DNA from: an uncultured Paracoccaceae bacterium
GTDB lineage: Bacteria > Pseudomonadota > Alphaproteobacteria > Rhodobacterales > Rhodobacteraceae
Assembly (NCBI GenBank): GCA_937907485.1
Contig: CALESR010000148.1
Coordinates: forward strand, 1 to 21,660
Length of the DNA: 21,660 nt
Reading direction: 5' to 3'
Shown piece after piece: positions 8,375-14,980 of this stretch. Under the pieces are notes generated by a model. The model was not told where the DNA came from. It did not search any database and saw only the letters and a program-made list of their open reading frames with translations. The first letter of the stretch is position 1. Every line of letters starts with the position of its first letter. The position numbers were made by a program, and so were the translations under genes.

Positions 8375-9640
8375 TCAGGCCGGCGTCGCCGCGATCGCCT
8401 CTTCCATCGCTGCCAGCAACCGCGCCACCTCGGCCTCGGTATTATAGTGGCAAAAGCTGATCCGCAGGCAATCCGCCCGGCCCAGCGGCCGCAACACGTT
8501 GCCGGAATACTGGTCCGCCTTGCGAATATGGGTGCGGATCCCCCGCGCGCCGAGGAAGTCCACCAGCGCCCCGGTATCCCAGCCGTCGAGGTTCAGCGAG
8601 ACGACACCCTCGCGCCCCTCGACCGCCTCGCCCGCGATCAGCCGCACACCCGGCATCTCCGCGAGGCCCCGCAGGTTCCCCGTGCCCTGCAGGATCGCCC
8701 GCACCAGCGCCGCCTCCTGCGCATGGATCGCCTCACCCGCCGCCTCCAGCCGCGTGCGGCGGTCGGCGTCGGTCGAGAACTGGCTGCCCAGCCAGTCGAA
8801 ATAGGCCACCACATCGCTGAAGGTCGCATAAGCGCCGGTATCGCGCGTGCCCAGTTCCCACGCCACCGTCGGCCCGCCGATGATCTGCTCGTGACGCAGC
8901 GCCGACAGCCGGTCGCTCGCCCAGCCCACGCCATACCCGTGCCGCGAGAACATCTTGTAGGGGCTGAGCGCGTAGCCGTCGATCCCGTAACCCGCCACAT
9001 CTACCGGCCCGTGGCAGGCGTGCTGGATCCCGTCGACGATGATCAGCGCCTCAGGCGCCACCGCGCGGATCGCCGCCGCAATCGCGCCCACATCCACCGA
9101 CATCCCCGTCACCGGCGAGGTGTGGATGATCGAGGTCACGCGGATATCCGGCCGCAGCGCCGCCTTGTAGGCCTCCAGACTGACGGTGCCGGTGGCATCG
9201 TCATGCGCGACCGTGACCAACTCGCGCCCGGTCACCCCGGCCCAATGTGTCATCGACGAGCCCAGCGCCGGATGCTCCAGCGTCGAGCGCAGCATCACGC
9301 CGCCCGCCGCCGCCCCGGTCGCCGCGTTGCGCACCAGCCGGAACAGCACCTCGGTGCCGCTTTCCCCGACAAAGACCTGCCCGGTCGGCGCATTGAGGAA
9401 CAGCCGCATGTCGGCCTTGCCCTGATCGATCACCTTCATCAGCGTCTGCGAGGCGATATTGGGGCGGCCCTGATTGTCCGGATAGCTGGCATAGAGCGCC
9501 GAGGTTTCCACCACCGACTTCAGCCGCAGCGCCCCGCCCGCGTTTTCAAAGAAGATGCGCGGCCCGTCAAAGGGGCACACATCCACATGGGCGAAACGGT
9601 CGCGGACGGCGTCGATCAGGCCGGGTCTGTCGGTCAGCAT
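8375..9640 (-). CDS. Aminotransferase class-V fold PLP enzyme (cysteine-desulfurase-like)
   Basis: 421 residues. Start at ATG 9640, with AAGGA 9 nt upstream on the minus strand; a TTG at 9661 is less likely. The class-V (SufS/NifS-like) fold is indicated by FENAGGALR near residue 31, LEHPALGS with His123, IIVDGIQHACHG with Asp203 and Gln206 for the PLP ring, and SPYKMFSRHGYGVGW with the Schiff-base Lys229. No clear C-terminal catalytic Cys loop of a true group II desulfurase (RxGHHCA) is visible; the corresponding region reads LRISFCHYNTEAEV. The substrate is thus uncertain: desulfurase, epimerase or another class-V reaction. It faces the cys operon tail to tail, which does not by itself imply a shared role. 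Confidence 0.85.
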   Translation of the reverse strand: MLTDRPGLIDAVRDRFAHVDVCPFDGPRIFFENAGGALRLKSVVETSALYASYPDNQGRPNIASQTLMKVIDQGKADMRLFLNAPTGQVFVGESGTEVLFRLVRNAATGAAAGGVMLRSTLEHPALGSSMTHWAGVTGRELVTVAHDDATGTVSLEAYKAALRPDIRVTSIIHTSPVTGMSVDVGAIAAAIRAVAPEALIIVDGIQHACHGPVDVAGYGIDGYALSPYKMFSRHGYGVGWASDRLSALRHEQIIGGPTVAWELGTRDTGAYATFSDVVAYFDWLGSQFSTDADRRTRLEAAGEAIHAQEAALVRAILQGTGNLRGLAEMPGVRLIAGEAVEGREGVVSLNLDGWDTGALVDFLGARGIRTHIRKADQYSGNVLRPLGRADCLRISFCHYNTEAEVARLLAAMEEAIAATPA

Positions 9641-9659
9641 GGGCAAGGGTCCTTGATGC

Positions 9660-9692
9660 AAAAGCGCGTGGCGATGTGGTGCATCGCCACGC
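9660..9692 (-). terminator. Intrinsic terminator of the 9717-11288 gene
   Basis: Perfect 11-bp stem GCGTGGCGATG / CATCGCCACGC (9666-9676 and 9682-9692) with a 5-nt loop. On the minus strand it is followed by GCTTTT (9665-9660). It lies 24 bp beyond the stop of the upstream gene and just before the ribosome binding site of the aminotransferase gene. Confidence 0.8.
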
Positions 9693-9716
9693 GGTCAAGG
9701 GCAAGCCCCAATGCCG

Positions 9717-11288
9717 TCATTTCCCGGTCGGGGCGGGTTCCGGCACGGGTTGCGGGGTGGGCTGCACCATCGTCTGCACCGTCAGCAGGCCCCGCGCCGC
9801 CTCGACATAGGCGCCCTGCGGCTGGGCCTTGATATAGGTCCACAGGGCCTCGGGGCGCCCTTGGGACAGCGCATCGATCCAGGCTTGATCGTCGCCCGAA
9901 ACCTGCGGCTGCGGCGCGGCCTGCGCGTTCAGCCAGGCGCGGGCATCGGCCGAGTAGAGCCCGCGCGGCCAGGCGTCGAGGAAGTCCTGCATCGCCTCGG
10001 GCGTGCCGGCCTGCAGCGCGCTTTCCCAGGCGAGGGCCTCGGTCGGCGGCTGCACCGTCAGCGGAACACGCGCGGCGCCGGCCGAGGGGTCCTTGCCCGG
10101 ATCGGCAGGCGGCATGTCAGGCTGCGGCTGCGGCTGGGGTTCGGGCTGCGGTTCGGGCTGCGGCTGGGGTTCCGGTTCGGCCTGCGGCAGGGTCAGCGCC
10201 TCGATGGCCTGCGGGCAGTCCACGGCGCCGTTCGGGCGCAACAGGCTGAGCCCGGCCTGCAAGGCGTCGAGCGAGGCCTCTTGCCCCGGATCGGCGACCA
10301 GCGCCAGCAGATAGGGCACCACGCCGTCAACGCAGAACTGCGGCGCGATCATCCGGGCCGGAAAGACCTCGCCCTCGCGCACATCGGCATCGGCGGGCGA
10401 GCGCGCCGCGCCACCATGCACCACCCAGACCGGATGCTCACCGACCAAGGCCTCATCGACCCCGTCAAGGCTGCGCATCAGGCGACCGACCTCGACCGGC
10501 ACGCCGGGCGCGGTGGAGGTCACGCGCAGCAGATGGCCCTGTTCGGAAATCAGCATCACCGTCGAACCGACGCTGCCTATCAACTCGCGGATCACCACAT
10601 CGCCGTCGGACAGCGCCAGCGAGGCACGGTCCGGCATCAGGGTGAGCGCCTCGGCAAAGGCAGGTTCGGTCGCCTCGGGGGGGGCCTCGGTGGTCGCTTC
10701 GACGGGCGCCGCCTCGGCCACGGCCAGACTGCCGATGAACTGCGCCTCGATCGCGGCGGCGGCCTCGTCGCCCTGTCCGACGACCAGCGAGCCGACCAGC
10801 AGGCCGTTGCCCTGCGCATCGGTCTCGTGGCTGATATAGAACACGCCACGCACATCAAGCCCGTCGGCGCGCGGGCCGGTGCCGACATAGGCATGCAGCA
10901 GATACGACCCCAATTGCAGCGTCTCGCCGGTCTGGATCAACTCCATCCGCGCAAAGCCCGAAAGAGCGGCGGTGAATTCGGGCGTCCCCGGAGGGGGCAT
11001 CTCGGCCAGTTCGGCGGGCATCAACAGCCGCACCCCCAGCCGAATCCCGACCTCGCCCTCGCCCGTGGTGCTGACAGCAAAAGACCGTTGCGCCGGCGAG
11101 TCGAAATCGTCGGTGACCGGCGCTCCCTCCGGCACCTCGAAACGCAGGCCGAAGCGCTCGATTCCGGTCCAGACCAGCGCGGGCTGTTCGGTGGCGGCGG
11201 TGTCCTGCGCCAGCAGCGGCAAAGGCAGCGCAAAGGCGAGCGACAGGGCGAGCAGGGCGGTCGAACCGCGAAGACGCAGGGAATTCAT
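9717..11288 (-). CDS. Secreted/periplasmic protein with Pro-Glu/Gln-rich linker, unknown function
   Basis: 523 residues from ATG 11288, which has GAGG 8 nt upstream (minus strand) and begins a clean Sec signal peptide (MNSLRLRGSTALLAL...PLLAQ, cleavage near residue 28). The next in-frame start upstream would place extra residues before it. Residues ~28-200 look globular and beta-rich. Two acidic Ala/Glu stretches follow, then a globular part (~210-350) with two cysteines (QFCVDG, AVDCPQ) that could form a disulfide. A low-complexity linker of alternating E-P and Q-P (~365-390) comes next. The C-terminal ~120 residues contain two repeats of a short helical motif (EAMQDFLDAWPRGLYSADARAWL and EALWTYIKAQPQGAYVEAARGLL), reminiscent of Sel1/TPR-like helical hairpins or caspase-linked repeats. 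I do not recognise the family. The linker suggests a protein that spans or reaches through the periplasm. Confidence 0.75.
   Translation of the reverse strand: MNSLRLRGSTALLALSLAFALPLPLLAQDTAATEQPALVWTGIERFGLRFEVPEGAPVTDDFDSPAQRSFAVSTTGEGEVGIRLGVRLLMPAELAEMPPPGTPEFTAALSGFARMELIQTGETLQLGSYLLHAYVGTGPRADGLDVRGVFYISHETDAQGNGLLVGSLVVGQGDEAAAAIEAQFIGSLAVAEAAPVEATTEAPPEATEPAFAEALTLMPDRASLALSDGDVVIRELIGSVGSTVMLISEQGHLLRVTSTAPGVPVEVGRLMRSLDGVDEALVGEHPVWVVHGGAARSPADADVREGEVFPARMIAPQFCVDGVVPYLLALVADPGQEASLDALQAGLSLLRPNGAVDCPQAIEALTLPQAEPEPQPQPEPQPEPQPQPQPDMPPADPGKDPSAGAARVPLTVQPPTEALAWESALQAGTPEAMQDFLDAWPRGLYSADARAWLNAQAAPQPQVSGDDQAWIDALSQGRPEALWTYIKAQPQGAYVEAARGLLTVQTMVQPTPQPVPEPAPTGK
10119..10194 (-). 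repeat. Low-complexity repeat encoding the Pro-rich linker
   Basis: Short tandem units such as TGCGGCTGGGGT and TTCGGGC encode the alternating Pro/Gln and Pro/Glu stretch. Such tracts commonly change length by slippage. Confidence 0.75.
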
Positions 11289-11460
11289 GAACGGAACCTC
11301 GAGAATGACTAAAATCCGCGGACAGGATAGCACCCTTACGCGCCTTGCCTAGCGTCAAACCGGCGTGAGTGCTTGCATCAGCGAGCGGTCGCGCGTAGAG
11401 GGGCGCGTCGTCCGAAGGGGCGGCCAAGTGTCCGACTACCTTGTCAAAACGGATGACCCC

Positions 11461-12096
11461 ATGACCAGACCCCTGATCCCCGGCATTCTTGCCATGGCCG
11501 CGATTGTCGTGGCCTCGAATATCCTTGTGCAGATCCTGCTCGGCCAATGGCTGACTTGGGGAGCGCTGACCTATCCCTTTGCCTTCCTCGTCACCGATGT
11601 GATGAACCGGGTCTATGGCCCCGCTGCCGCCCGGCGCGTGGTCTGGGCCGGGTTTGCCGTCGGCGTCGCCTGTTCGCTGATCGGCACGCAGGTGATGCTG
11701 GCTGGCGACGGCTTTACCTATCCCGCCGTCACGCTGCGGGTGGCGCTGGGGTCGGGGCTGGCGTTCCTGACGGCGCAATTGCTGGATGTGGCGATCTTTG
11801 ACCGGCTGCGCGGCGGCGTCTGGTGGCGCGCGCCGCTGGTCTCGACGCTGGTGGGGGCGTCGCTCGACACCGCGATCTTCTTCAGCGTGGCCTTTTCGGC
11901 CGCGCTGGTCTGGCTGGAGCCGGGCAACGACACCTCATGGGCGACCGAGGCGATGCCGATGTTCGGCCTTGGCCCCAGCCTGCCGTTGTGGGTGTCTTTG
12001 GCCTGTGCCGATTGGCTGGTCAAACTGGGACTGGCGCTGCTCGCCCTCGCGCCGTTTCGCGCACTCGTGCGCAAAATGACGCAACCGGTCGCCTGA
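11461..12096 (+). CDS. yhhQ: Queuosine precursor transporter, YhhQ/VUT family
   Basis: 211 residues. About six hydrophobic segments and the family signature LTYPFAFLVTDVMNRVYGP near residues 37-57 identify the VUT/YhhQ family (COG1738). Members import queuosine precursors such as preQ0/preQ1 for modification of tRNA G34. Other hallmarks are AQLLDVAIFDRLR and the TAIFFSVAF segment. ATG 11461 starts MTRPLIPGILAMAAIVVASN and fits family N-termini. An in-frame GTG at 11428 has the better SD (GAAGGGG, about 7 nt upstream) and would add 11 residues, so the start is uncertain. No preQ1 riboswitch was recognised upstream. The gene is divergent from the 9717-11288 gene, with 172 bp between the two start codons. 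Substrate assignment is by family only. Confidence 0.9.
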   Translation: MTRPLIPGILAMAAIVVASNILVQILLGQWLTWGALTYPFAFLVTDVMNRVYGPAAARRVVWAGFAVGVACSLIGTQVMLAGDGFTYPAVTLRVALGSGLAFLTAQLLDVAIFDRLRGGVWWRAPLVSTLVGASLDTAIFFSVAFSAALVWLEPGNDTSWATEAMPMFGLGPSLPLWVSLACADWLVKLGLALLALAPFRALVRKMTQPVA

Positions 12097-12102
12097 AAGG
12101 TT

Positions 12103-12130
12103 TTGACAAATACCAGATATGTGCCACCAT
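12103..12130 (+). promoter_or_regulatory. Promoter for the leader-peptide RNA
   Basis: Consensus -35 TTGACA (12103-12108), starting 6 bp after the yhhQ stop, with a 16-bp spacer to a weak -10 CACCAT (12125-12130). The -35 is perfect; the -10 is poor, so a start near 12137 is a guess. Confidence 0.5.
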
Positions 12131-12152
12131 CGGCCTACGGTGAAACCCAGCG

Positions 12153-12160
12153 AAAGGAGG
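12153..12160 (+). promoter_or_regulatory. Exceptionally strong Shine-Dalgarno
   Basis: AAAGGAGG (12153-12160), part of AAAGGAGGTGGTCC, which can pair with almost the entire 16S 3' tail (13 of 14 positions plus one G.U). GTG 12168 follows after 7 nt. No other gene in the window has a comparable site. Confidence 0.8.
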
Positions 12161-12167
12161 TGGTCCA

Positions 12168-12224
12168 GTGTCTAGAGTGATATTGGAGAGAGGTGTCGGG
12201 ACAGTCAGAGGGGATACTTGCTGA
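12168..12224 (+). CDS. 18-residue putative leader peptide
   Basis: GTG 12168 to TGA 12222-12224 encodes MSRVILERGVGTVRGDTC. It was called because the ribosome binding site is near-perfect and optimally spaced, which is very unlikely by chance in front of a random codon. The peptide has no signal or membrane segment; it carries Arg at 3, 8 and 14, and ends in Cys. It lies in its own predicted RNA, 71 bp after yhhQ and about 200 bp before arfB. It may be a regulatory uORF whose translation, rather than product, matters, or a true microprotein. It is not obviously rich in one amino acid, so a classic amino-acid attenuator is not supported. Confidence 0.6.
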   Translation: MSRVILERGVGTVRGDTC

Positions 12225-12293
12225 CGGCAGCCCTCGGCTGTTCACCCCTTGATTGGGCCGGACTCTAACCGGCTCCATCTCCTCAAGCTCGTG

Positions 12294-12322
12294 AGGGCCG
12301 CTCGCTTGCCGGGCGGCCCTTT
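12294..12322 (+). terminator. Terminator-like hairpin before arfB
   Basis: AGGGCCGC (12294-12301) pairs with GCGGCCCT (12313-12320), an 8-bp GC-rich stem with an 11-nt loop, followed by a short T-run (TTT, 12320-12322). It probably ends the leader RNA or attenuates read-through into arfB. Confidence 0.6.
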
Positions 12323-12330
12323 CGCCATAG

Positions 12331-12422
12331 CCGGAAACCGCCATGCCGCGTGGCGGCGCTTTCGCCTGAACCGGAAACCGCCATACCGCGTGGCGGTGCT
12401 TTCGCCTGAACCGGAAACCGCC
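12331..12422 (+). repeat. 40-bp tandem repeat abutting the arfB start
   Basis: Two full units (12331-12370, 12371-12410) differ at two positions. A third begins at 12411 and runs into the arfB ATG (12423), so the start context GGAAACCGCCATG is itself repeat sequence. Each full unit holds a hairpin CCGCCA-(7 nt)-TGGCGG and ends CTTTCGCCTGAA. The first unit contains an ATG mini-ORF of 8 codons; in the second, this ATG is ATA. Confidence 0.85.
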
Positions 12423-12848
12423 ATGCTGCACGTCACCGACACCCTCGCGATTCAGGACTGGGAACTGGTCGAGACCTTCACGCGCTCATCCGGGCCGGGG
12501 GGGCAGAACGTCAACAAGGTCTCGACGGCGGTTGAACTGCGATTCGAGGCCGAGCGCTCGCCCTCGCTGCCCGCTGCCGTCAAGACGCGGCTGAAACGGC
12601 TGGCCGGGCGGCGCTGGACGCTGGAGGGCGCGCTGGTGCTGCGCGTCGAGGACACCCGCAGTCAGGCGCGCAACCGCGAGATCGCCCGTGAACGGCTGGT
12701 CGAGCTGATCCGCGCCGCGACCGAGGTTCCGCGTCGCCGGATTGCCACAAAACCCAGCTATGGCAGCACTCTGCGACGACTGGACGGAAAAACCCGCGCC
12801 TCGTCGATCAAATCTCTGCGTGGTCGCGTTGACGAGGGCGACGTTTGA
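12423..12848 (+). CDS. arfB: Alternative ribosome-rescue factor / peptidyl-tRNA hydrolase ArfB (YaeJ)
   Basis: 141 residues, matching the ~140 of E. coli ArfB. The RF-1-like catalytic motif SSGPGGQNVNK carries GGQ at residues 26-28. The C-terminal tail is basic (RRRIATKPSYGSTLRRLDGKTRASSIKSLRGR), as needed for insertion into the empty mRNA channel. The protein releases nascent chains from ribosomes stalled without a stop codon. ATG 12423 gives the canonical N-terminus; its ribosome binding site is weak (GGAA within the repeat), in contrast to the very strong one of the upstream 18-codon ORF. The stop overlaps a possible TTG start of the next gene, but the Nudix ATG is 75 bp further on. Confidence 0.93.
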   Translation: MLHVTDTLAIQDWELVETFTRSSGPGGQNVNKVSTAVELRFEAERSPSLPAAVKTRLKRLAGRRWTLEGALVLRVEDTRSQARNREIARERLVELIRAATEVPRRRIATKPSYGSTLRRLDGKTRASSIKSLRGRVDEGDV

Positions 12849-12922
12849 CCCCACCCTTCGATAAAACCCGCGGCATCGAGCAGACCGGAACACCGGACGC
12901 CGCCCCGACTGGACAGGCACCC

Positions 12923-13381
12923 ATGAAACACACCGCCTTTTCGGCGCTCAAGGCCCTCGTCACGCCCTCGGTTCTGCGGCGCCCGGACTATGTGCAGGCG
13001 GCTGCGCTGTGTCTGCGGGACGGGCCACAGGGGCCCGAGGTGCTGCTGGTCTCCAGCCTGTCGTCGAAACGCTGGATCCTGCCAAAGGGCTGGCCGATCG
13101 AGGGGCTGACCCTCGCCGAAGCGGCCTTGCAGGAGGCCTGGGAAGAGGCCGGTGTGCAGGGCAGCGTGGCGCCCGTCGCCGTCGGCAGCTTTGCCTATCG
13201 CAAGGTGGTCAAGCAGGGCATCCCGATCGCCTGCCGTTGCGAGGTGTTCCGCGTCACGGTCAGCGGCTTTGCCGACCGCTTTCCCGAACAGACCCGCCGC
13301 CAGCGTCGCTGGACACCCATTGCCGAAGCCGCCGAGCTGGTCGACGAACCCGAGTTGAAAGCCCTGCTCGCCGACCTCTGA
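12923..13381 (+). CDS. Nudix hydrolase
   Basis: 152 residues from ATG 12923 (MKHTAFSALKALVTPSVLRRPDYVQAAALCLR). A TTG at 12845 overlapping the arfB stop would add 26 low-complexity residues and is less likely. The Nudix box spans residues ~56-78 (KGWPIEGLTLAEAALQEAWEEAGV). The core E-x-x-E-E-x-G is present, but the Arg of REUxEExGU is Gln and the upstream Glu is Leu, as in the diphosphoinositol-polyphosphate-type Nudix enzymes of alphaproteobacteria, which also begin the box with PKGWP. Substrate is unknown; a nucleoside diphosphate-X or dinucleoside polyphosphate is likely. It probably shares a transcript with arfB. Confidence 0.88.
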   Translation: MKHTAFSALKALVTPSVLRRPDYVQAAALCLRDGPQGPEVLLVSSLSSKRWILPKGWPIEGLTLAEAALQEAWEEAGVQGSVAPVAVGSFAYRKVVKQGIPIACRCEVFRVTVSGFADRFPEQTRRQRRWTPIAEAAELVDEPELKALLADL

Positions 13382-13428
13382 GCGCGCAGAGTCGGGTTGT
13401 CTGACGGCCCCGATTGCGATAATCGCCC

Positions 13429-13447
13429 GTGTAACAATTTTGTGACG
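13429..13447 (+). promoter_or_regulatory. Pho-box-like direct repeat upstream of pit
   Basis: TGTAAC (13430-13435) and TGTGAC (13441-13446) are direct repeats with the 11-bp period and AT-rich middle of PhoB sites (CTGTCATnnnnCTGTCAT). The match is imperfect, but the gene downstream is a phosphate transporter. The site is 14 bp from the start codon, so binding might repress rather than activate. Confidence 0.4.
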
Positions 13448-13460
13448 CACGGAGACCGCC

Positions 13461-14942
13461 ATGGCCGCCCCCGCCAACCCCAACCCCAAGGCGATCAAGA
13501 CGCTGGACAAGGATCTGGGGCGCATCAGCCTGCTGGAACAGGCGACCGCGTTTACCAGTCGCCCGCTGGTCGGCCCCGGTATCGCGCTGGTGTTCATCGT
13601 GCTGGCCGGGCTGGCCGCAGCGACGGTGATGGGCGCCGGTGCGGGCACCTGGGTGGTGGTGATGGCGGCGGCGATCGGGGCCTATATGGCGCTGAACATC
13701 GGCGCCAACGATGTCGCCAACAATATGGGCCCGGCGGTCGGCGCCAAGGCGGTGACGCTGGGTGGCGCGCTGGTCATCGCGGCGATCTGCGAAACCGCGG
13801 GCGCGCTGCTGGCCGGGGGTGATGTGGTCAGCACGGTCTCGCGCGGGATCGTCGCGCCCGAGTCGGTGGCCGAGCCGCAGATCTTTGTCTGGGCGATGAT
13901 GGCGGCGCTGCTGTCGGGGGCCTTGTGGATCAATCTGGCGACCTGGCTGGGCGCGCCGGTCTCGACCACGCATTCCATCGTCGGCGGCGTGATGGGCGCC
14001 GGGGTCGCCGCAGCCGGGTTTGCCGCGGTGAACTGGCCGGTGATGGGCACCATCGCGGCCAGTTGGGTGGTCTCGCCGGTGCTGGGCGGTGCGATTGCCG
14101 CGCTGTTCCTCGCCATCGTGAACAACCGCATCGTCTATCGCGAGGACAAGATCGCTGCCGCCCGCACCTGGGTTCCGGTGCTGATCGGCGTGATGGGCGG
14201 GGTCTTTGCCACCTATATGGCGCTCAAGGGGCTGAAGGCGCTGGTGCATCTCGATCTGGGCCAGTCCTTGCTGGTCGGGGTGGCGGTTGGCGTGCCGCTG
14301 ACGCTGCTGACGCGGCCGGTGATCCGGCGGCAGTCGCGGGGGCTGGAAAACCGGGCCAAGTCGCTGAAGCCGCTGTTCGCCATTCCGCTGGTGCTGTCCG
14401 CCGCGCTGTTGTCCTTTGCGCATGGCGCGAATGACGTGGCCAATGCGGTGGGGCCGCTGGCCGCCATCGTGCATGCGGTGGCTGACGGCGCCTCGGGCGA
14501 CCGGGTGCAGATCCCCTACTGGGTGATGATTACCGGCGCGCTGGGCCTGTCGGTCGGGCTGATGCTGTTCGGGCCGAAACTGATCAACATCGTCGGGTCC
14601 GAGATCACGCGTCTGAACGCGCTGCGCGCCTGGTGCGTGGCATTGGCGGCGGCGGTGGTGGTCATCATCGCCTCATGGCTGGGCCTGCCGGTCAGTTCCA
14701 CGCATATCGCCATCGGCGGGATCTTTGGCGTGGGCTTTTACCGTGAATGGTATCACGAGCGCATCCTCAAGGAGAACCGCGACCTGTCCGCCCTGCCGAT
14801 CGAGGAACGCACCCGCCGCAAGGTGGTGCGCCGCTCGCATCTGATGACGATTCTGGCGGCCTGGGTGATTACGGTGCCGGTGACGGCGGCGGTCTCGGCC
14901 GGGCTGTTCTGGGCGGCGACGCTGCTGGCGGGGCTGCGGTAG
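13461..14942 (+). CDS. pit: Low-affinity inorganic phosphate transporter, PiT family
   Basis: 493 residues. ATG 13461 has GGAG (13451-13454) 6 nt upstream. The two inverted-repeat halves of the PiT family each carry the signature GANDVAN: residue 81 (NIGANDVANNMGPAVG) and residue 322 (HGANDVANAVGPLAA). PVSTTH and PVSSTH motifs follow in each half. About ten to eleven hydrophobic segments predict an inner-membrane cation-coupled phosphate symporter. A cytoplasmic loop rich in charges (around residues 283-303) separates the halves. The N-terminal ~35 residues before the first membrane segment are hydrophilic and longer than in E. coli PitA. No phoU-like gene is adjacent. The Pho-box-like repeat upstream suggests phosphate control. 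Confidence 0.94.
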   Translation: MAAPANPNPKAIKTLDKDLGRISLLEQATAFTSRPLVGPGIALVFIVLAGLAAATVMGAGAGTWVVVMAAAIGAYMALNIGANDVANNMGPAVGAKAVTLGGALVIAAICETAGALLAGGDVVSTVSRGIVAPESVAEPQIFVWAMMAALLSGALWINLATWLGAPVSTTHSIVGGVMGAGVAAAGFAAVNWPVMGTIAASWVVSPVLGGAIAALFLAIVNNRIVYREDKIAAARTWVPVLIGVMGGVFATYMALKGLKALVHLDLGQSLLVGVAVGVPLTLLTRPVIRRQSRGLENRAKSLKPLFAIPLVLSAALLSFAHGANDVANAVGPLAAIVHAVADGASGDRVQIPYWVMITGALGLSVGLMLFGPKLINIVGSEITRLNALRAWCVALAAAVVVIIASWLGLPVSSTHIAIGGIFGVGFYREWYHERILKENRDLSALPIEERTRRKVVRRSHLMTILAAWVITVPVTAAVSAGLFWAATLLAGLR

Positions 14943-14956
14943 GGCGTGGGGGGAGG

Positions 14957-14980
14957 GAATGTCCCACACATGGGACATTC
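14957..14980 (+). terminator. Hairpin downstream of pit
   Basis: Perfect 10-bp inverted repeat GAATGTCCCA / TGGGACATTC with loop CACA, 14 bp after the pit stop. It forms one end of the dispersed 82-bp element and may terminate pit transcription. No T-run follows. Confidence 0.5.

Larger units (their letters stand above)
12137..12322 (+). ncRNA. Candidate structured leader RNA / small RNA containing an 18-codon ORF
   Basis: Several helices can be drawn by hand. P1 pairs AGGAGGTGG (12155-12163, containing the ribosome binding site) with CCATCTCCT (12275-12283): nine pairs including one G.U. P2 pairs GAGGGG (12208-12213) with CCCCTT (12245-12250). Inside P2, P3 is CAGCC/GGCTG (12228-12232, 12236-12240). 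P4 is GCCGG/CCGGC (12257-12261, 12269-12273). A competing hairpin CCTCA/TGAGG (12281-12285, 12292-12296) overlaps both P1 and the final hairpin. The unit closes with the terminator-like hairpin at 12294-12322. The layout resembles a translation-sensing attenuator, or a free-standing small mRNA. No Rfam family was recognised, and the pairing needs covariation support. Confidence 0.5.

Noticed and set aside
8447..11312. Plus-strand open frames opposite the aminotransferase and proline-rich genes
   Set aside because: Arg/Gly/Gln/His-rich translations without motifs, typical of frame shadows; the minus-strand genes have a PLP lysine motif or signal peptide with sensible ribosome binding sites.
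11353..11358. Minus-strand -35 (TTGACG) for the proline-rich protein gene
   Set aside because: The only -10-like sequence (TGCTAT) is 20 bp away, so the spacing is too long for a confident promoter.
11341..11460. preQ1 riboswitch upstream of the queuosine transporter
   Set aside because: No preQ1-I pseudoknot pattern (short stem plus A-rich tail) or other known preQ1 class could be drawn; the leader is GC-rich without the conserved loop bases.
12153..12166. Fragment of antisense 16S rRNA
   Set aside because: Only about 14 nt match the complement of the 16S 3' tail, it is correctly spaced from a GTG codon, and flanking sequence is not ribosomal; a strong Shine-Dalgarno explains it better.
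12845..12922. TTG start for the Nudix gene overlapping the arfB stop
   Set aside because: The 26 extra residues are Pro/Thr-rich with no domain, the family begins near the ATG at 12923, and TTG starts are rare.
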